From contig CAUGTZ010000011.1 in the NCBI GenBank assembly GCA_959602645.1, positions 1-64,000 on the forward strand: a stretch of DNA of 64,000 bases, in the 5' to 3' direction. The translations under genes and the position numbers were made by a program. Source of the DNA: an uncultured Collinsella sp. (lineage in GTDB: Bacteria > Actinomycetota > Coriobacteriia > Coriobacteriales > Coriobacteriaceae). Of the stretch, positions 30,834-39,450 are shown in pieces. The notes under the pieces are model-generated. The model had not been told where the DNA came from, did not search any database, and saw only the letters and a list, made by a program, of their open reading frames with translations. Numbering within the stretch: the stretch's first letter is position 1; each line of letters opens with the position of its first letter.

Positions 30834-32486
30834 TCATTTACCCTGGTACATGCTACCTAAATCCACTACCCCTTCTACCGCGCCGACCATCTCGTCATCG
30901 TGAGAGACAACGATGATCAGCTGGCTTTGCTTGTTGCGCTTAACATAGGCCGCAAGCTCGGCGCGGCTTACAGCGTCTAACCCAGTCGTGGGCTCGTCGA
31001 GTACCAAAACTGACGACTTGCGTGAAATCGCCGACCATAAGTACACTCGGCGCAGCTCACCGCCCGAAAGCGCGGAGCAACGTTTCCCGAGCAACTCCTT
31101 CACGCTGTTTTCCAGCGAAAGTAGGCCATCTACACCCCGGTGATAGGAAGAAAAGGGCGTGTCGAAATACTCTAACAGCTCTTTCACCGTTTCGTCCGGC
31201 GCGAAGCACGACTGTGGGCAGCACGATATCTCTCTCGCACGTATGTAATCCAAGTCGCATTCTTCGATTGGCACGCCGTTGTATTTTACTTTGCCTTTCG
31301 ATGAGTATAGCCCGAGCATCAAGTAAAGAAGTGACGTCTTGCCTCTTCCGTTTTCCCCAACTATGCAATATGTACCAGGACCGGAAAACTTGAAAGAAAA
31401 CCCGCCGAGGACCTCTCGGACAGATCCGTCTGGAAGGGCAACCGAGAATTCCAAATCAGATACCGAAATGTCATTTATTTCATCGAGTTTAGCTAAATCG
31501 GTCCGATTCCACCCCGATCTCTCCTTTTCTCTCGTCGCGATAGCCGTCCTATCCCATGATGCTTTGGCATCTTGATAGGATTTGAACAATGACATCATAC
31601 TTTTCAAAGTCTTAAAGAGAACCGCGAAGTATGTACCGATGATAGTGTACTCGCCTATTGACATAGTTCCGTTAATGATTCGTACTCCGGAAACAACAAG
31701 TATCACCGCTTGAAACAACGCTGCGAAAAGACCATCGAGCGATGTCAGAGAATATGATAGCTTTCCGGAGCGCAAAACTTTGGGAAAATAGCTCTTAAAC
31801 CCAGCGTCGAGCGCTTGTTCGCTCTTGCCGTACGAAGATGTCAGTTGAATGTTGAGAATCTGATTAAGCTGCGATGCAATTGCGGCGTAAAAGGCGCTGT
31901 CCGCCTCTTTCTTCTCATACGTGACCCTATACAAAAGTTTCCTCAACCCAGTAATTACACAGAAATACACGATGAGGAGAATGATGGAAAACACCGCGAG
32001 AGTTGAATCAATTGACCATATGATAAGCAATACGATGGGAATGGCTACAATGGACAGCGGCGCACTGATAAAATTCGCCAAAACGAAGGATGAGACCACG
32101 CTGGAGTCGGAAATAATCCGTTGCGTTGTATAGGCTGGATCGATGGTCCGACTCACCAAGTAATCGTCTCTTTCAAAACGCAAGACGGCCTCCCTGAGAA
32201 GATCAAAGGAAAGTCTCGTGGTTATGCGAATGGAAAGTGTTCCTGCAAAATAAGTAAAGAGGGTGGAGAAAACTCCTATTGACGCAACCAGGAGCGCGAA
32301 GAGTACGGCGTCTCTTTCGCTGCGGTTACCGAGAAGAAAATCTAAGAATTTCCCGTTCACGTATGGCATGGCATAGGAGAGAGCGGTTCCAATCACCGTG
32401 ATAGCAATGAAGACGAAAGCCCCTTTTGCTCTGATGAACCTCGAGAGAACGCATCGAATCAAGGAAGGCCCCAATCTACCCGCCAC
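30834..32486 (-). CDS. ABC exporter (fused membrane and ATPase domains)
   Basis: A 550-residue half-transporter with six predicted helices in the first 300 residues and a nucleotide-binding domain after about 340. Walker A is GENGRGKTSLL near 377, the Q-loop is CCPQSCF, the signature motif is LSGGELRR, Walker B is VLVLDEPTTG and the switch His is in VVSHDDE. No C39 leader-peptidase domain is present. The start is a GTG at 32486 that follows a stop and has no clear ribosome site. It converges on the maturase-precursor operon and has the same AT-rich composition, so it is the probable exporter or immunity pump for the modified peptides. A lipid or drug exporter is the alternative. Confidence 0.88.
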   Translation of the reverse strand: MAGRLGPSLIRCVLSRFIRAKGAFVFIAITVIGTALSYAMPYVNGKFLDFLLGNRSERDAVLFALLVASIGVFSTLFTYFAGTLSIRITTRLSFDLLREAVLRFERDDYLVSRTIDPAYTTQRIISDSSVVSSFVLANFISAPLSIVAIPIVLLIIWSIDSTLAVFSIILLIVYFCVITGLRKLLYRVTYEKKEADSAFYAAIASQLNQILNIQLTSSYGKSEQALDAGFKSYFPKVLRSGKLSYSLTSLDGLFAALFQAVILVVSGVRIINGTMSIGEYTIIGTYFAVLFKTLKSMMSLFKSYQDAKASWDRTAIATREKERSGWNRTDLAKLDEINDISVSDLEFSVALPDGSVREVLGGFSFKFSGPGTYCIVGENGRGKTSLLYLMLGLYSSKGKVKYNGVPIEECDLDYIRAREISCCPQSCFAPDETVKELLEYFDTPFSSYHRGVDGLLSLENSVKELLGKRCSALSGGELRRVYLWSAISRKSSVLVLDEPTTGLDAVSRAELAAYVKRNKQSQLIIVVSHDDEMVGAVEGVVDLGSMYQGK

Positions 32487-32631
32487 AAAACATCAATCAC
32501 TGATACCTTACACCTCAACACAACAGGAGCGAAGATTTGCCAATGAGACTGCTTTAAGATTGCCTTGGGCCAATACGATCTCAAGCTCTTCCTACAAGAG
32601 AGTCGGAATCGGACATCTCCTCCGACGAACC

Positions 32632-32677
32632 TGGCAATCGGGCGGTTGAAATATCTTTTTCAACCGCCCGATTGCCA
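32632..32677. repeat. 20-bp perfect inverted repeat
   Basis: Arms 32632-32651 and 32658-32677 pair perfectly around a 6-nt loop. It lies about 145 bp upstream of the ABC exporter start. Neither strand has a good T run after the stem, although the arms end in A/T at the loop, so a regulatory cruciform, attenuator or transposon relic are all possible. Apart from this, 32487-32801 shows no gene. Confidence 0.8.
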
Positions 32678-32801
32678 CAATAGATTTGAGCATCCGCCCA
32701 CAAACGTCCGCGTTTTATACCCATCAAATCCTTTGCCTTTTGTCGTCTAGACTAGAAAAATCGCTCGAAATAACGCAACCGGCCTGCTCGCTTGAAGAAA
32801 C

Positions 32802-33465
32802 CTAAGCCCGTAACGTAGATGTGCAAACTTCCGAAACGCCTTGCGCGGCATAGTGCGTATAAACTTCGTCAACCGCCTCAGAAATATCTGAGTATCGCGC
32901 CGGGTCAAAAGCATACGATGTCGCAGCTATACCCTGCACCCATTCGGAACGCGGATTAATTGAATAGCCACACAGCATCATCATACATGCATCTAGACCT
33001 GATTTCCCAAGTATCCGACGTATTGATGAGAGCATCGCGGGTCGCCCCTGCACCATCGTCGTCACCCCTATTAGCAGTATTTACCGTTTTTCTCTAAATG
33101 CGTATCGCCACCCTTAAGAATACGAAGTGTTTTATCCAGACCCGATTGTCCTCCATCTCAAACGAAGGGATAAGGAATCTCATCCGGAATCGGCAGTAAC
33201 GGAGGATTCACAACGACAAGCGAAAAACATGAGTCATCTCTCAGAGGGGAGTAAAGGCTCCCCTCAAGCACCCTAGTTTCGTCATCCAAAGAGTTGATGG
33301 CAGTGTTTTTCTTACAAAGGTCGACAACAAAAGGGTTGATTTCTACAGATGTTACATCCATGCCACAGTTGGTAAGTATCAGGCCCTGTATTCTGGGGCC
33401 AGAACACAAATCGAGAGCCTTCCGTGCGCTCTGCGGTGTAAGGCGCCAATCTCAGCAAATCTGTC
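32802..33465 (-). pseudogene. Decayed SAM-dependent methyltransferase
   Basis: Minus-strand pieces read as one broken methyltransferase. Near 33380-33465 motif I appears as ALDLCSGPRIQGL, then VTSVEINPFVVDLC (adenosine-binding acidic loop). VVVNPPLLPIP near 33180, the NPP(Y/F)-type catalytic motif of the MTS/HemK-like class, is followed by a stop and frame change near 33158. The C-terminal part continues in another frame from 33065 to 32802. The frame is also broken before motif I. It is AT-richer than the flanks and belongs to the inserted segment, perhaps a former tailoring enzyme of the peptide locus. Confidence 0.65.
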
Positions 33466-33645
33466 CCACAATACTGCGCTGAAGAACAAGACGGAACCCC
33501 TGAGCCAAACTCCCCTATACCTTATTAAGGCTAAGACAGGCAAGTTCACGCACCCGGCATATTCCAGAATAACATCCTATTGTTTTAGATGCTCTACAAG
33601 CATGAACAGCCGCGAATCGGAAAGATCTTCTAGTTTCGCCCCGAC

Positions 33646-34182
33646 TGACCGCCAAGGGCCAAAATGGCCCCTCCATCCCTGGGCGACCGGCCCTGGCGCG
33701 CCAAGGAGTGTCCCAAAGTGCCGGCAGGAAAGGAACGTCCCTATCTGCCGGCTAGAGGGCACCGAAGAGGACGGCGTAGGTAGTGGATTCGCCGAGCTTG
33801 AGCTCGTCGCCGGGATTGAGTTGGGCGGAACGGCCGGGCTCGACCTGAATGCAGACGCGCGTGGCCCCGTTTACCACCACGGTTCCGTTGGTGGACGACA
33901 AGTCCTCGACGTGCCAGATATTTTGAGCATCGCACCAGATATGGGCATGGCGGGCCGAGACATCGTCGCCGACGTCGGTAATATCGCCCTCACCAGTGGC
34001 CAGCGCGCCAATCTCAACACCCTGCTCGCTCGGCTGAATCCAACGCGGGGCGCTCACGACAAAACTGTTTTGCACGCGCAGCAAGCCCAAGGGATGCGCC
34101 GGGGCGGGTTCGCGCTCGCCCGCGGTCATCGACATGCCAAGCGAACGCGGCGTGGAGGTGCCTCCGCCACAGGTCGCGTGCA
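33646..34182. repeat. Right copy of the 530-bp direct duplication
   Basis: Same orientation as 26904-27437 and lying about 6.74 kb away. It covers the 3' half of the intact FHA gene and about 100 bp downstream, including the GTGTCCC/GCCGGC repeat at 33703-33752. Confidence 0.85.
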
Positions 34183-34690
34183 CGTAGTCGATGGCATAGT
34201 TCACCGAGGACCGCACATCCGCCGAACAACCGACGGCGACAAACAGCGCCAGCACGGCCTCGGCGCGCTCGGCGGGCATGAGTTCCGCCGCCTGGGACAG
34301 GCGATCGAGCGCGTTGCGATAGAGATTCGTGTCCTGGTGGCACTCTTCGAGCGCGCGCACCATCGGTTCACCTGCAGGACCGCACACCATATTGATCACA
34401 GCCGTGGAGTCCATGGGATTGCGCTGGCGCAGGGCCAGTTGCGACATAATACGCGCAGCCGAGGTACCGTATTCGGCAAAGTAGCGCTGCTGAAGCGTGC
34501 CGACCGGCGCGCGAACGATAAAGCGGGAAACCCAAGAGCGATCGGCGGCTCGGCTCTGCGGGCTGCGGCCGTCGGCGAGCGGACGGGACGAAAGCACCAA
34601 GCCGCACAGCTCGATATGGCTCAGATGCGCCGCGCGCTTAAAGATGTCAAACATGGCCCCGCATGGGGTGAGCTCAACTTGAGATGCCAT
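33752..34690 (-). CDS. FHA-domain protein
   Basis: A 312-residue protein. The N-terminal 170 residues (MASQVELTPCGAMFDIFKRA and on) have no family I can name. The C-terminal FHA domain (about 205-312) has the phosphothreonine-binding set: ARHAHIW (His/Arg), SSTNGT and the following Asn-Gly. It starts 3 bp after the kinase stop, with GGAGG upstream, so it is made together with that kinase and probably reads its phosphorylated targets or the kinase itself. It is the last gene of a three-gene operon. Its 3' half is duplicated at 26.9-27.4 kb. Confidence 0.85.
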   Translation of the reverse strand: MASQVELTPCGAMFDIFKRAAHLSHIELCGLVLSSRPLADGRSPQSRAADRSWVSRFIVRAPVGTLQQRYFAEYGTSAARIMSQLALRQRNPMDSTAVINMVCGPAGEPMVRALEECHQDTNLYRNALDRLSQAAELMPAERAEAVLALFVAVGCSADVRSSVNYAIDYVHATCGGGTSTPRSLGMSMTAGEREPAPAHPLGLLRVQNSFVVSAPRWIQPSEQGVEIGALATGEGDITDVGDDVSARHAHIWCDAQNIWHVEDLSSTNGTVVVNGATRVCIQVEPGRSAQLNPGDELKLGESTTYAVLFGAL

Positions 34691-34693
34691 GAC

Positions 34694-36538
34694 CTAGGCC
34701 TCCTTGGTCGTAGAAATAGAATCGGACGATACTTCGACAGGTCCGCCAAAAGTACGGGCAGCTGCGGCTCCACCGGCAAGCGGCGTCGCCATGGGAATTT
34801 TCACACGTCGCGCTGACACGACGGGAAGTTCAAAGGCAAAGCCCATCGCAAGCAAAAACCACGTAAGCGTATAGGTTGCAACCAGAGCGGCAACAAGGCC
34901 GCCCATCACGGCGCGTTGGGAAAATACGCTACATGCAGCCACAACCAGCACCGGAACCTCGCAGGCAGAAAGCGCAAGCACACCCTGCAGGAACCCCGAG
35001 CGCCGATCACGCGCAAGTGCCCCCGCGGCAACGCCGGCTATGCCCGGCAGCGCCAACGCCAGTGCGGCAATAATACCCGGTAGCGACCCAGACCACATGA
35101 GCGGTCCCAAAGTCGCCGTCACGCGAGCGCCCGACGCCAGCAGCGCGGCCGAAACCACGACCACAGCCCAAACCACGCCACAGACGACCGTCGCGCCGAC
35201 CATCAGCGCGCGACGAACCGCGCGGCCAGACGCATCCATGGGGCACGGCGTGAGCGGCTCGCCGCGGAGCGAACGACCGACATTTTGCGCATAGTGTTCA
35301 CAAAACGCCGAGAGCGCCGCCTCGACCGCCGCCGGCTCGGGACGATCTTTTTGATGGCTGGACAGACAGGCCATCACCACGTTGAACAGCTGGGCATCGA
35401 CAAACGCCAGCGCATCGCGTAGCTCCTCGGAATCCGGCTCAAGCCCCAGCTGCTGGGCCTGCTCGGCCGCAGCGAGCGCCACATCGGGCTCACGACGAAG
35501 CAGCTGAGTCAAATCGCAACCGGGCGCATGGGCACCAATGGGATAGTCGGGCAGCTTGTCCATCTTGAGACGGTAGGGGCTGGCGATGTCGCGCGTCTTT
35601 TTGCGCGAACCCGAGGTGCCCGAAGTGCTCGGCGCGGCTTCGTATGGCGCGGCGCCGGCAATGAGCTCGTAAACCGTGCTTGCCGCGGCATAGACGTCGA
35701 TCGCCGGCGACATACGCAAAGCACGCAGGTCGGGAATATCGTCGGTGAGCATCTCGGGCGGAGCGTAGGCCACCGTCGCGCGACGCAGCGTGGCATAGCG
35801 CTCCGTAAACGACGCCTTGCCGCCGGTACCGGCCACGGCCGACGCAGGATCGAGCGCCAGCGACGAGCCAAAGTCGATCAGGCACAGGTCAAAGGTGCCC
35901 TCGGCAAGCTGCCGGTCAAGCGGTAAACGCGCCGTACGCACCATAATATTAGCGGGCGAGATATCGCGATGGACAAAGCCCTCCCCCACCAGGCTCATGC
36001 GGCAGAGCAGGTCGAACAGGTCGCGCCCCAAGCGCGCCGCCACAAGCGGCGATAGGCGGCCGGCATCGTCCACGGCAAAGCGCGAGCGCAAGCGGGCGAG
36101 CGTCTCGCCCTCGACCCATTCCATGACAATTGCAGGCACACCGTCAACCTCACCCCAGCCATAGAGGCGGGGAAAGCCCTTAAGGCCCGAAAGGGCGCGA
36201 TGGCATTCATATTCCTCGCGAAATGCCGCTTTGAACTTGGCGACCAGCGCCTCATGGGCGGCATCGTCGTCAAACTCATCGCGCGTCGGCAAGATGAGCT
36301 GTTTGAGTGCTACGGCCTCGCCTTGGGCGTTGACGGCACGCGTCACGCGGCCGATACCGCCACGGCGCATGGTGGCATCGTCGGCAAACAGTATCGTAAA
36401 ACGACGCAGATAGGCAGGCAGTTCGTCCTGACCGAGCGCAATGGCCGGCTCAAACCCGTCGACACGCGCCAGGCGCAAGCCGACCATGGGATCGCGACCG
36501 AGCGATTGTGGTGTGGTGGATGCAAGATCGGTCATCAT
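34694..36538 (-). CDS. Membrane serine/threonine protein kinase
   Basis: A 614-residue protein with a Hanks-type kinase domain (about 45-400). The glycine loop is GGIGRVTRAV, the ATP lysine is in VALKQL, the catalytic loop is FVHRDISPANIM (Ser where the usual Lys follows HRD-x), and the DFG is LIDFGSSL. TVAYAPPEM is the activation-segment end. A Pro/Arg-rich stretch then leads to about five hydrophobic segments (about 430-575), so the C-terminus is a multi-span membrane domain rather than a PASTA ectodomain. It starts in an ATGA overlap with the upstream gene and is followed by the FHA protein. It signals within the cell; the sensed cue is not evident. Confidence 0.87.
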   Translation of the reverse strand: MMTDLASTTPQSLGRDPMVGLRLARVDGFEPAIALGQDELPAYLRRFTILFADDATMRRGGIGRVTRAVNAQGEAVALKQLILPTRDEFDDDAAHEALVAKFKAAFREEYECHRALSGLKGFPRLYGWGEVDGVPAIVMEWVEGETLARLRSRFAVDDAGRLSPLVAARLGRDLFDLLCRMSLVGEGFVHRDISPANIMVRTARLPLDRQLAEGTFDLCLIDFGSSLALDPASAVAGTGGKASFTERYATLRRATVAYAPPEMLTDDIPDLRALRMSPAIDVYAAASTVYELIAGAAPYEAAPSTSGTSGSRKKTRDIASPYRLKMDKLPDYPIGAHAPGCDLTQLLRREPDVALAAAEQAQQLGLEPDSEELRDALAFVDAQLFNVVMACLSSHQKDRPEPAAVEAALSAFCEHYAQNVGRSLRGEPLTPCPMDASGRAVRRALMVGATVVCGVVWAVVVVSAALLASGARVTATLGPLMWSGSLPGIIAALALALPGIAGVAAGALARDRRSGFLQGVLALSACEVPVLVVAACSVFSQRAVMGGLVAALVATYTLTWFLLAMGFAFELPVVSARRVKIPMATPLAGGAAAARTFGGPVEVSSDSISTTKEA

Positions 36539-37440
36539 AGGGCAAGCGCCGCCACGTTATTGTTGAAGTTACCGAGCGCGACGTCATCATCGCCGTAATG
36601 GCCGACCCATTGACATAGGTTGGTGTAACAGCCCCACAGATTGGCATACTGCTGATACCACTTTGACCGGGGCGAGAATGTCTGACGACCAAACTCGGCT
36701 CGAATGACAAACATCTCCCCGACCAGGCTGTCGCACGGCCTGGGATCTCCCGTAGAGTTATAGGTCGAGACCACGTCATTGGCACGAGAAACATAGCCGT
36801 CGAGCATGTTGTACTTGGTCACAAGCCAACTGTGAATGCTCTCTTCCTCAGCAGCGGAAAGGCCACCGGAGTTTGCATCGTTGTCAGCGTTGCCGCCCGT
36901 CGAGCCGCCGTTTCCAGACCCTCCGGCAGAGGAACCCGACCCAGAGCCGCCGCCCGAACTCGACGAATCCGAGCCGGAGCCAGAAGTATCCGAGCTACCG
37001 GGCTTTCCGGACTGCTGGGCGTCCTGCTCCTTCTGCCGCTCGACCTTATTCACCGTTGCCGCCACGCTATTGTTGGACAATCGATCGATGATCTTGGTGT
37101 TGGTGAGCACGATGGTTTTGCCATTGGCAAGCGTGACTTCGTTGTCCGGGGCCTCGGCGCCGTCCGCGTCGTCGGCGCCAAACACAATATGCGCGACCAC
37201 ACTTGCCCAAGCATATCCAGTCGTGGTGCCCAGATCACTTTTGACCTCATGCCCCACGCGCGGTTCGCGTGCGGCATGTGCCTGCATCATGGACGGCACG
37301 GTCATGCCATAGGCAGAAACGCCAGCTATGACCAGCACCAGCGAGCAAGACAGCAGTGCGTACGCCCGCGGCGCCAAGCCCAGTCGGCGTCGCATGCGCA
37401 CCGCGGCGCCGCGCTTTGTCTGAGTGCCACCGGGCCGCAT
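36535..37440 (-). CDS. Hypothetical single-span protein with Ser/Gly-rich linker
   Basis: A 301-residue protein of no recognised family. A basic N-terminus (residues 1-20) precedes one hydrophobic helix (about 22-42, YALLSCSLVLVIAGVSAYGM). An outside region includes VTLANGKTIVLTNTKIIDRL, then a Ser/Gly-rich linker of about 60 residues, and a C-terminal helical domain with three Cys ending NFNNNVAALAL. The start at 37440 is fixed by GGAGGAGAACGC. It overlaps the kinase start by 4 bp, so it may be the extracytoplasmic partner, sensor or substrate of that kinase. Confidence 0.7.
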   Translation of the reverse strand: MRPGGTQTKRGAAVRMRRRLGLAPRAYALLSCSLVLVIAGVSAYGMTVPSMMQAHAAREPRVGHEVKSDLGTTTGYAWASVVAHIVFGADDADGAEAPDNEVTLANGKTIVLTNTKIIDRLSNNSVAATVNKVERQKEQDAQQSGKPGSSDTSGSGSDSSSSGGGSGSGSSAGGSGNGGSTGGNADNDANSGGLSAAEEESIHSWLVTKYNMLDGYVSRANDVVSTYNSTGDPRPCDSLVGEMFVIRAEFGRQTFSPRSKWYQQYANLWGCYTNLCQWVGHYGDDDVALGNFNNNVAALAL

Positions 37441-37618
37441 GCGTTCTCCTCCAACAAAAACACGCCGCTCGGGAGCGGCGCATTCATTCGAATCCATATT
37501 TGAGTGTATCAGCGAATCCAAAAGGTTGCGCAACGAATGGGCAAATTAAGGATGCGAGTGGAAGCATCCATGCGATAAGCGGATACAAAGCATCTTTGTT
37601 GCACAACAAACTTACAGT

Positions 37619-37648
37619 CGCACGGGGAAATTATGGCTACCCCGTGCG
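37619..37648. other. Stem-loop between recR and the kinase operon
   Basis: Arms CGCACGGGG (37619-37627) and CCCCGTGCG (37640-37648) pair perfectly. Neither side has a strong T run, so it is at best a weak terminator for recR, whose stop is 38 bp away. Confidence 0.5.
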
Positions 37649-37685
37649 TCGCGAGGAAAACATACGGCAGGAGCAGGCTCGCCAC

Positions 37686-38282
37686 CTAAATCGCGCGACG
37701 GGCCTCGATGGCGCGGCCAAGCGTAAGCTCGTCGGCATACTCCAGGTCGCCGCCCACGGGAAGGCCGCTTGCCAGACGCGACACCTCGACGCCCAACGGC
37801 TTGATGGTACGGGCCAGATAGCTCGCCGTGGTCTCGCCCTCGATGTTGGGGTTGGTGGCGATGATGACCTCGTGGATGTCCTCGTGACCCAAGCGTGCCA
37901 GCAGCTCGCGAATGTGCAGCTGCTCGGGACCAATCTTGTCCATGGGGCTGATCACGCCGCCCAATACGTGGTAGAGACCGTGGTAGCTGCCCGTGCGCTC
38001 GATCGCCTGGACATCGCGCGGCTCCCCCACCACGCAAATGCGAGTGGTGTCGCGCATCGAATCCTGGCAGATGGAGCACTCGTCGGCCGTGGCGTAGTTA
38101 AAGCAGCGGCTGCAAAAGTGGACCTCCTGCTTAACCTCCAGGATGGCCTCGGCCAGGCGGCGCGCCTCCTCGGCGTCAGCCTCCAACAGGTAATAGGCGA
38201 TGCGCTGAGCCGACTTGGGACCAATGCCCGGCAGACGGCCCAGCTCATCGAGCAATTTTTGCAGACTATGGTTGGCACTCAT
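37686..38282 (-). CDS. recR: Recombination protein RecR
   Basis: A 198-residue RecFOR-pathway protein that helps load RecA at gaps. A helix-hairpin-helix [17 protein letters not shown] lies near residue 17, a four-Cys zinc motif [16 protein letters not shown] near 57-72, and a Toprim domain begins [17 protein letters not shown]. Family length is 195-205. The start at 38282 gives [15 protein letters not shown]; longer upstream starts are out of keeping with the family. It lies 13 bp after ybaB, the classic pairing. Confidence 0.95.
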   Translation of the reverse strand: MSANHSLQKLLDELGRLPGIGPKSAQRIAYYLLEADAEEARRLAEAILEVKQEVHFCSRCFNYATADECSICQDSMRDTTRICVVGEPRDVQAIERTGSYHGLYHVLGGVISPMDKIGPEQLHIRELLARLGHEDIHEVIIATNPNIEGETTASYLARTIKPLGVEVSRLASGLPVGGDLEYADELTLGRAIEARRAI

Positions 38283-38295
38283 ATATATGCGCGTC

Positions 38296-38616
38296 TTAGA
38301 ACGGCATGCCCGGGATGTTGAGGCCGCCGGTGATGGCGCCCATCTGCTTGTTGGCGAGCTCGTTGACACCGCGGACGGCCTCGTTGACGGCAGCCATGAT
38401 CATGTCCTGCAGCATATCGACGTCCTCGGGATCGAGCGCATCGGGATCGATGGTGAGGTTGACGAGCTCCATCTCGCCGTTGACGGTCACCTTGACCATG
38501 CCGCCGCCGGCAGAGGCGTCGACGGTCTGGGACTTGAGGTTCTCCTGCGCGGCGGCAAGCTGCTCCTGCATCTTGCGGGCCTGCTTCATCATCTGCTGCA
38601 TGTTCATACCGGCCAT
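38296..38616 (-). CDS. YbaB/EbfC nucleoid-associated protein
   Basis: A 106-residue DNA-binding protein, [20 protein letters not shown] at the start, with the typical [18 protein letters not shown] central strand pair and [14 protein letters not shown] helix. It forms dimers that coat or bend DNA. It is directly upstream of recR, as in most bacteria. The usual dnaX neighbour is present but separated from it by a gene on the other strand. Confidence 0.93.
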   Translation of the reverse strand: MAGMNMQQMMKQARKMQEQLAAAQENLKSQTVDASAGGGMVKVTVNGEMELVNLTIDPDALDPEDVDMLQDMIMAAVNEAVRGVNELANKQMGAITGGLNIPGMPF

Positions 38617-38955
38617 GATGGCTCCTTTACGTGCGGCCGCGCGCCGAGCTGCAAGGGCAGCCGGAGCACGGCGGGACTTTCAAACTCAAAAATCGTACCA
38701 CGGCGCGAAGCCAGAGAGCGGGGCGGACACGCTACCTCAGTCGATATACATGTCCTCCAATACAAACCACGCGCAAAGATTATGCAAGGCCGAATTATGC
38801 AAGGTTGCATAATATCGCATACTCAATCTAGTAGAGCCGAATCCGGCATTTCATGTGTGCCACTAAATAGCTAAATGCCAAACCGCTGCTCGAGGCGGAG
38901 CACATGGCGGCAGGGTATAATTTGATTGTCATAGATAGCAATTTGGAGGTGCCCC
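38617..38955. promoter_or_regulatory. Divergent intergenic region with TTATGCAA dyad
   Basis: About 340 bp between ybaB (minus) and the plus-strand gene at 38956. A perfect dyad TTATGCAA-GG-TTGCATAA (38795-38812) is preceded 15 bp earlier by a second half TTATGCAAGG (38780-38789). This looks like an operator for a dimeric repressor. GGAGG lies 5 bp before the ATG at 38956. Confidence 0.5.
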
Positions 38956-39429
38956 ATGAATGCCCCCGACGCGCTCCAAAACATCCGCTCAAAACACCCC
39001 GTTGCATATGTGGTTCTCTATCTCTTTGTCGGCTGGGCATTGCTGGTTGTCATCACCCATGCTATAGCCTTTGGAGCAGAACTGCTGATAGCCAGCTCGG
39101 ACCAGCCCGTCGTCAAATGGGAGACGACCGATGAATGCACCGACGGAACCCGAACCATTTACTACAACAGCCCGTCCCTCTACCAAGAGTTCAAGGTCAA
39201 GATAAAGGACTCCAAGATTGTCGATGCCGAACTGGGCTCTTTATTTACAATCGGAGCAACCGTCAACGCCGAGCAAGTCGAGTACACGGACAGCCATGCG
39301 ACGTATCGTATCGACCTCAGCATCCTAGGCCGACCGTCACGCGCCTGTCTGCTCGAATGCGATATACGCGGCACCACGTTGCACATGTCCGAAATACAGA
39401 TGCGCCCGGGCAAGGGGTTCTCTTCTTGA
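38956..39429 (+). CDS. Hypothetical single-span membrane protein
   Basis: A 157-residue protein with one N-terminal hydrophobic helix (about 16-42, VAYVVLYLFVGWALLVVIT) and an external domain of about 110 residues rich in beta-type sequence (TRTIYYNSPSLYQEFKVKIK). TTTGGAGGTGCCCC precedes the ATG. No family is recognised. It lies on the strand opposite to dnaX and ybaB-recR and separates them. Confidence 0.65.
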   Translation: MNAPDALQNIRSKHPVAYVVLYLFVGWALLVVITHAIAFGAELLIASSDQPVVKWETTDECTDGTRTIYYNSPSLYQEFKVKIKDSKIVDAELGSLFTIGATVNAEQVEYTDSHATYRIDLSILGRPSRACLLECDIRGTTLHMSEIQMRPGKGFSS

Positions 39430-39450
39430 GCAGTATACCCGCCTGCGCAG

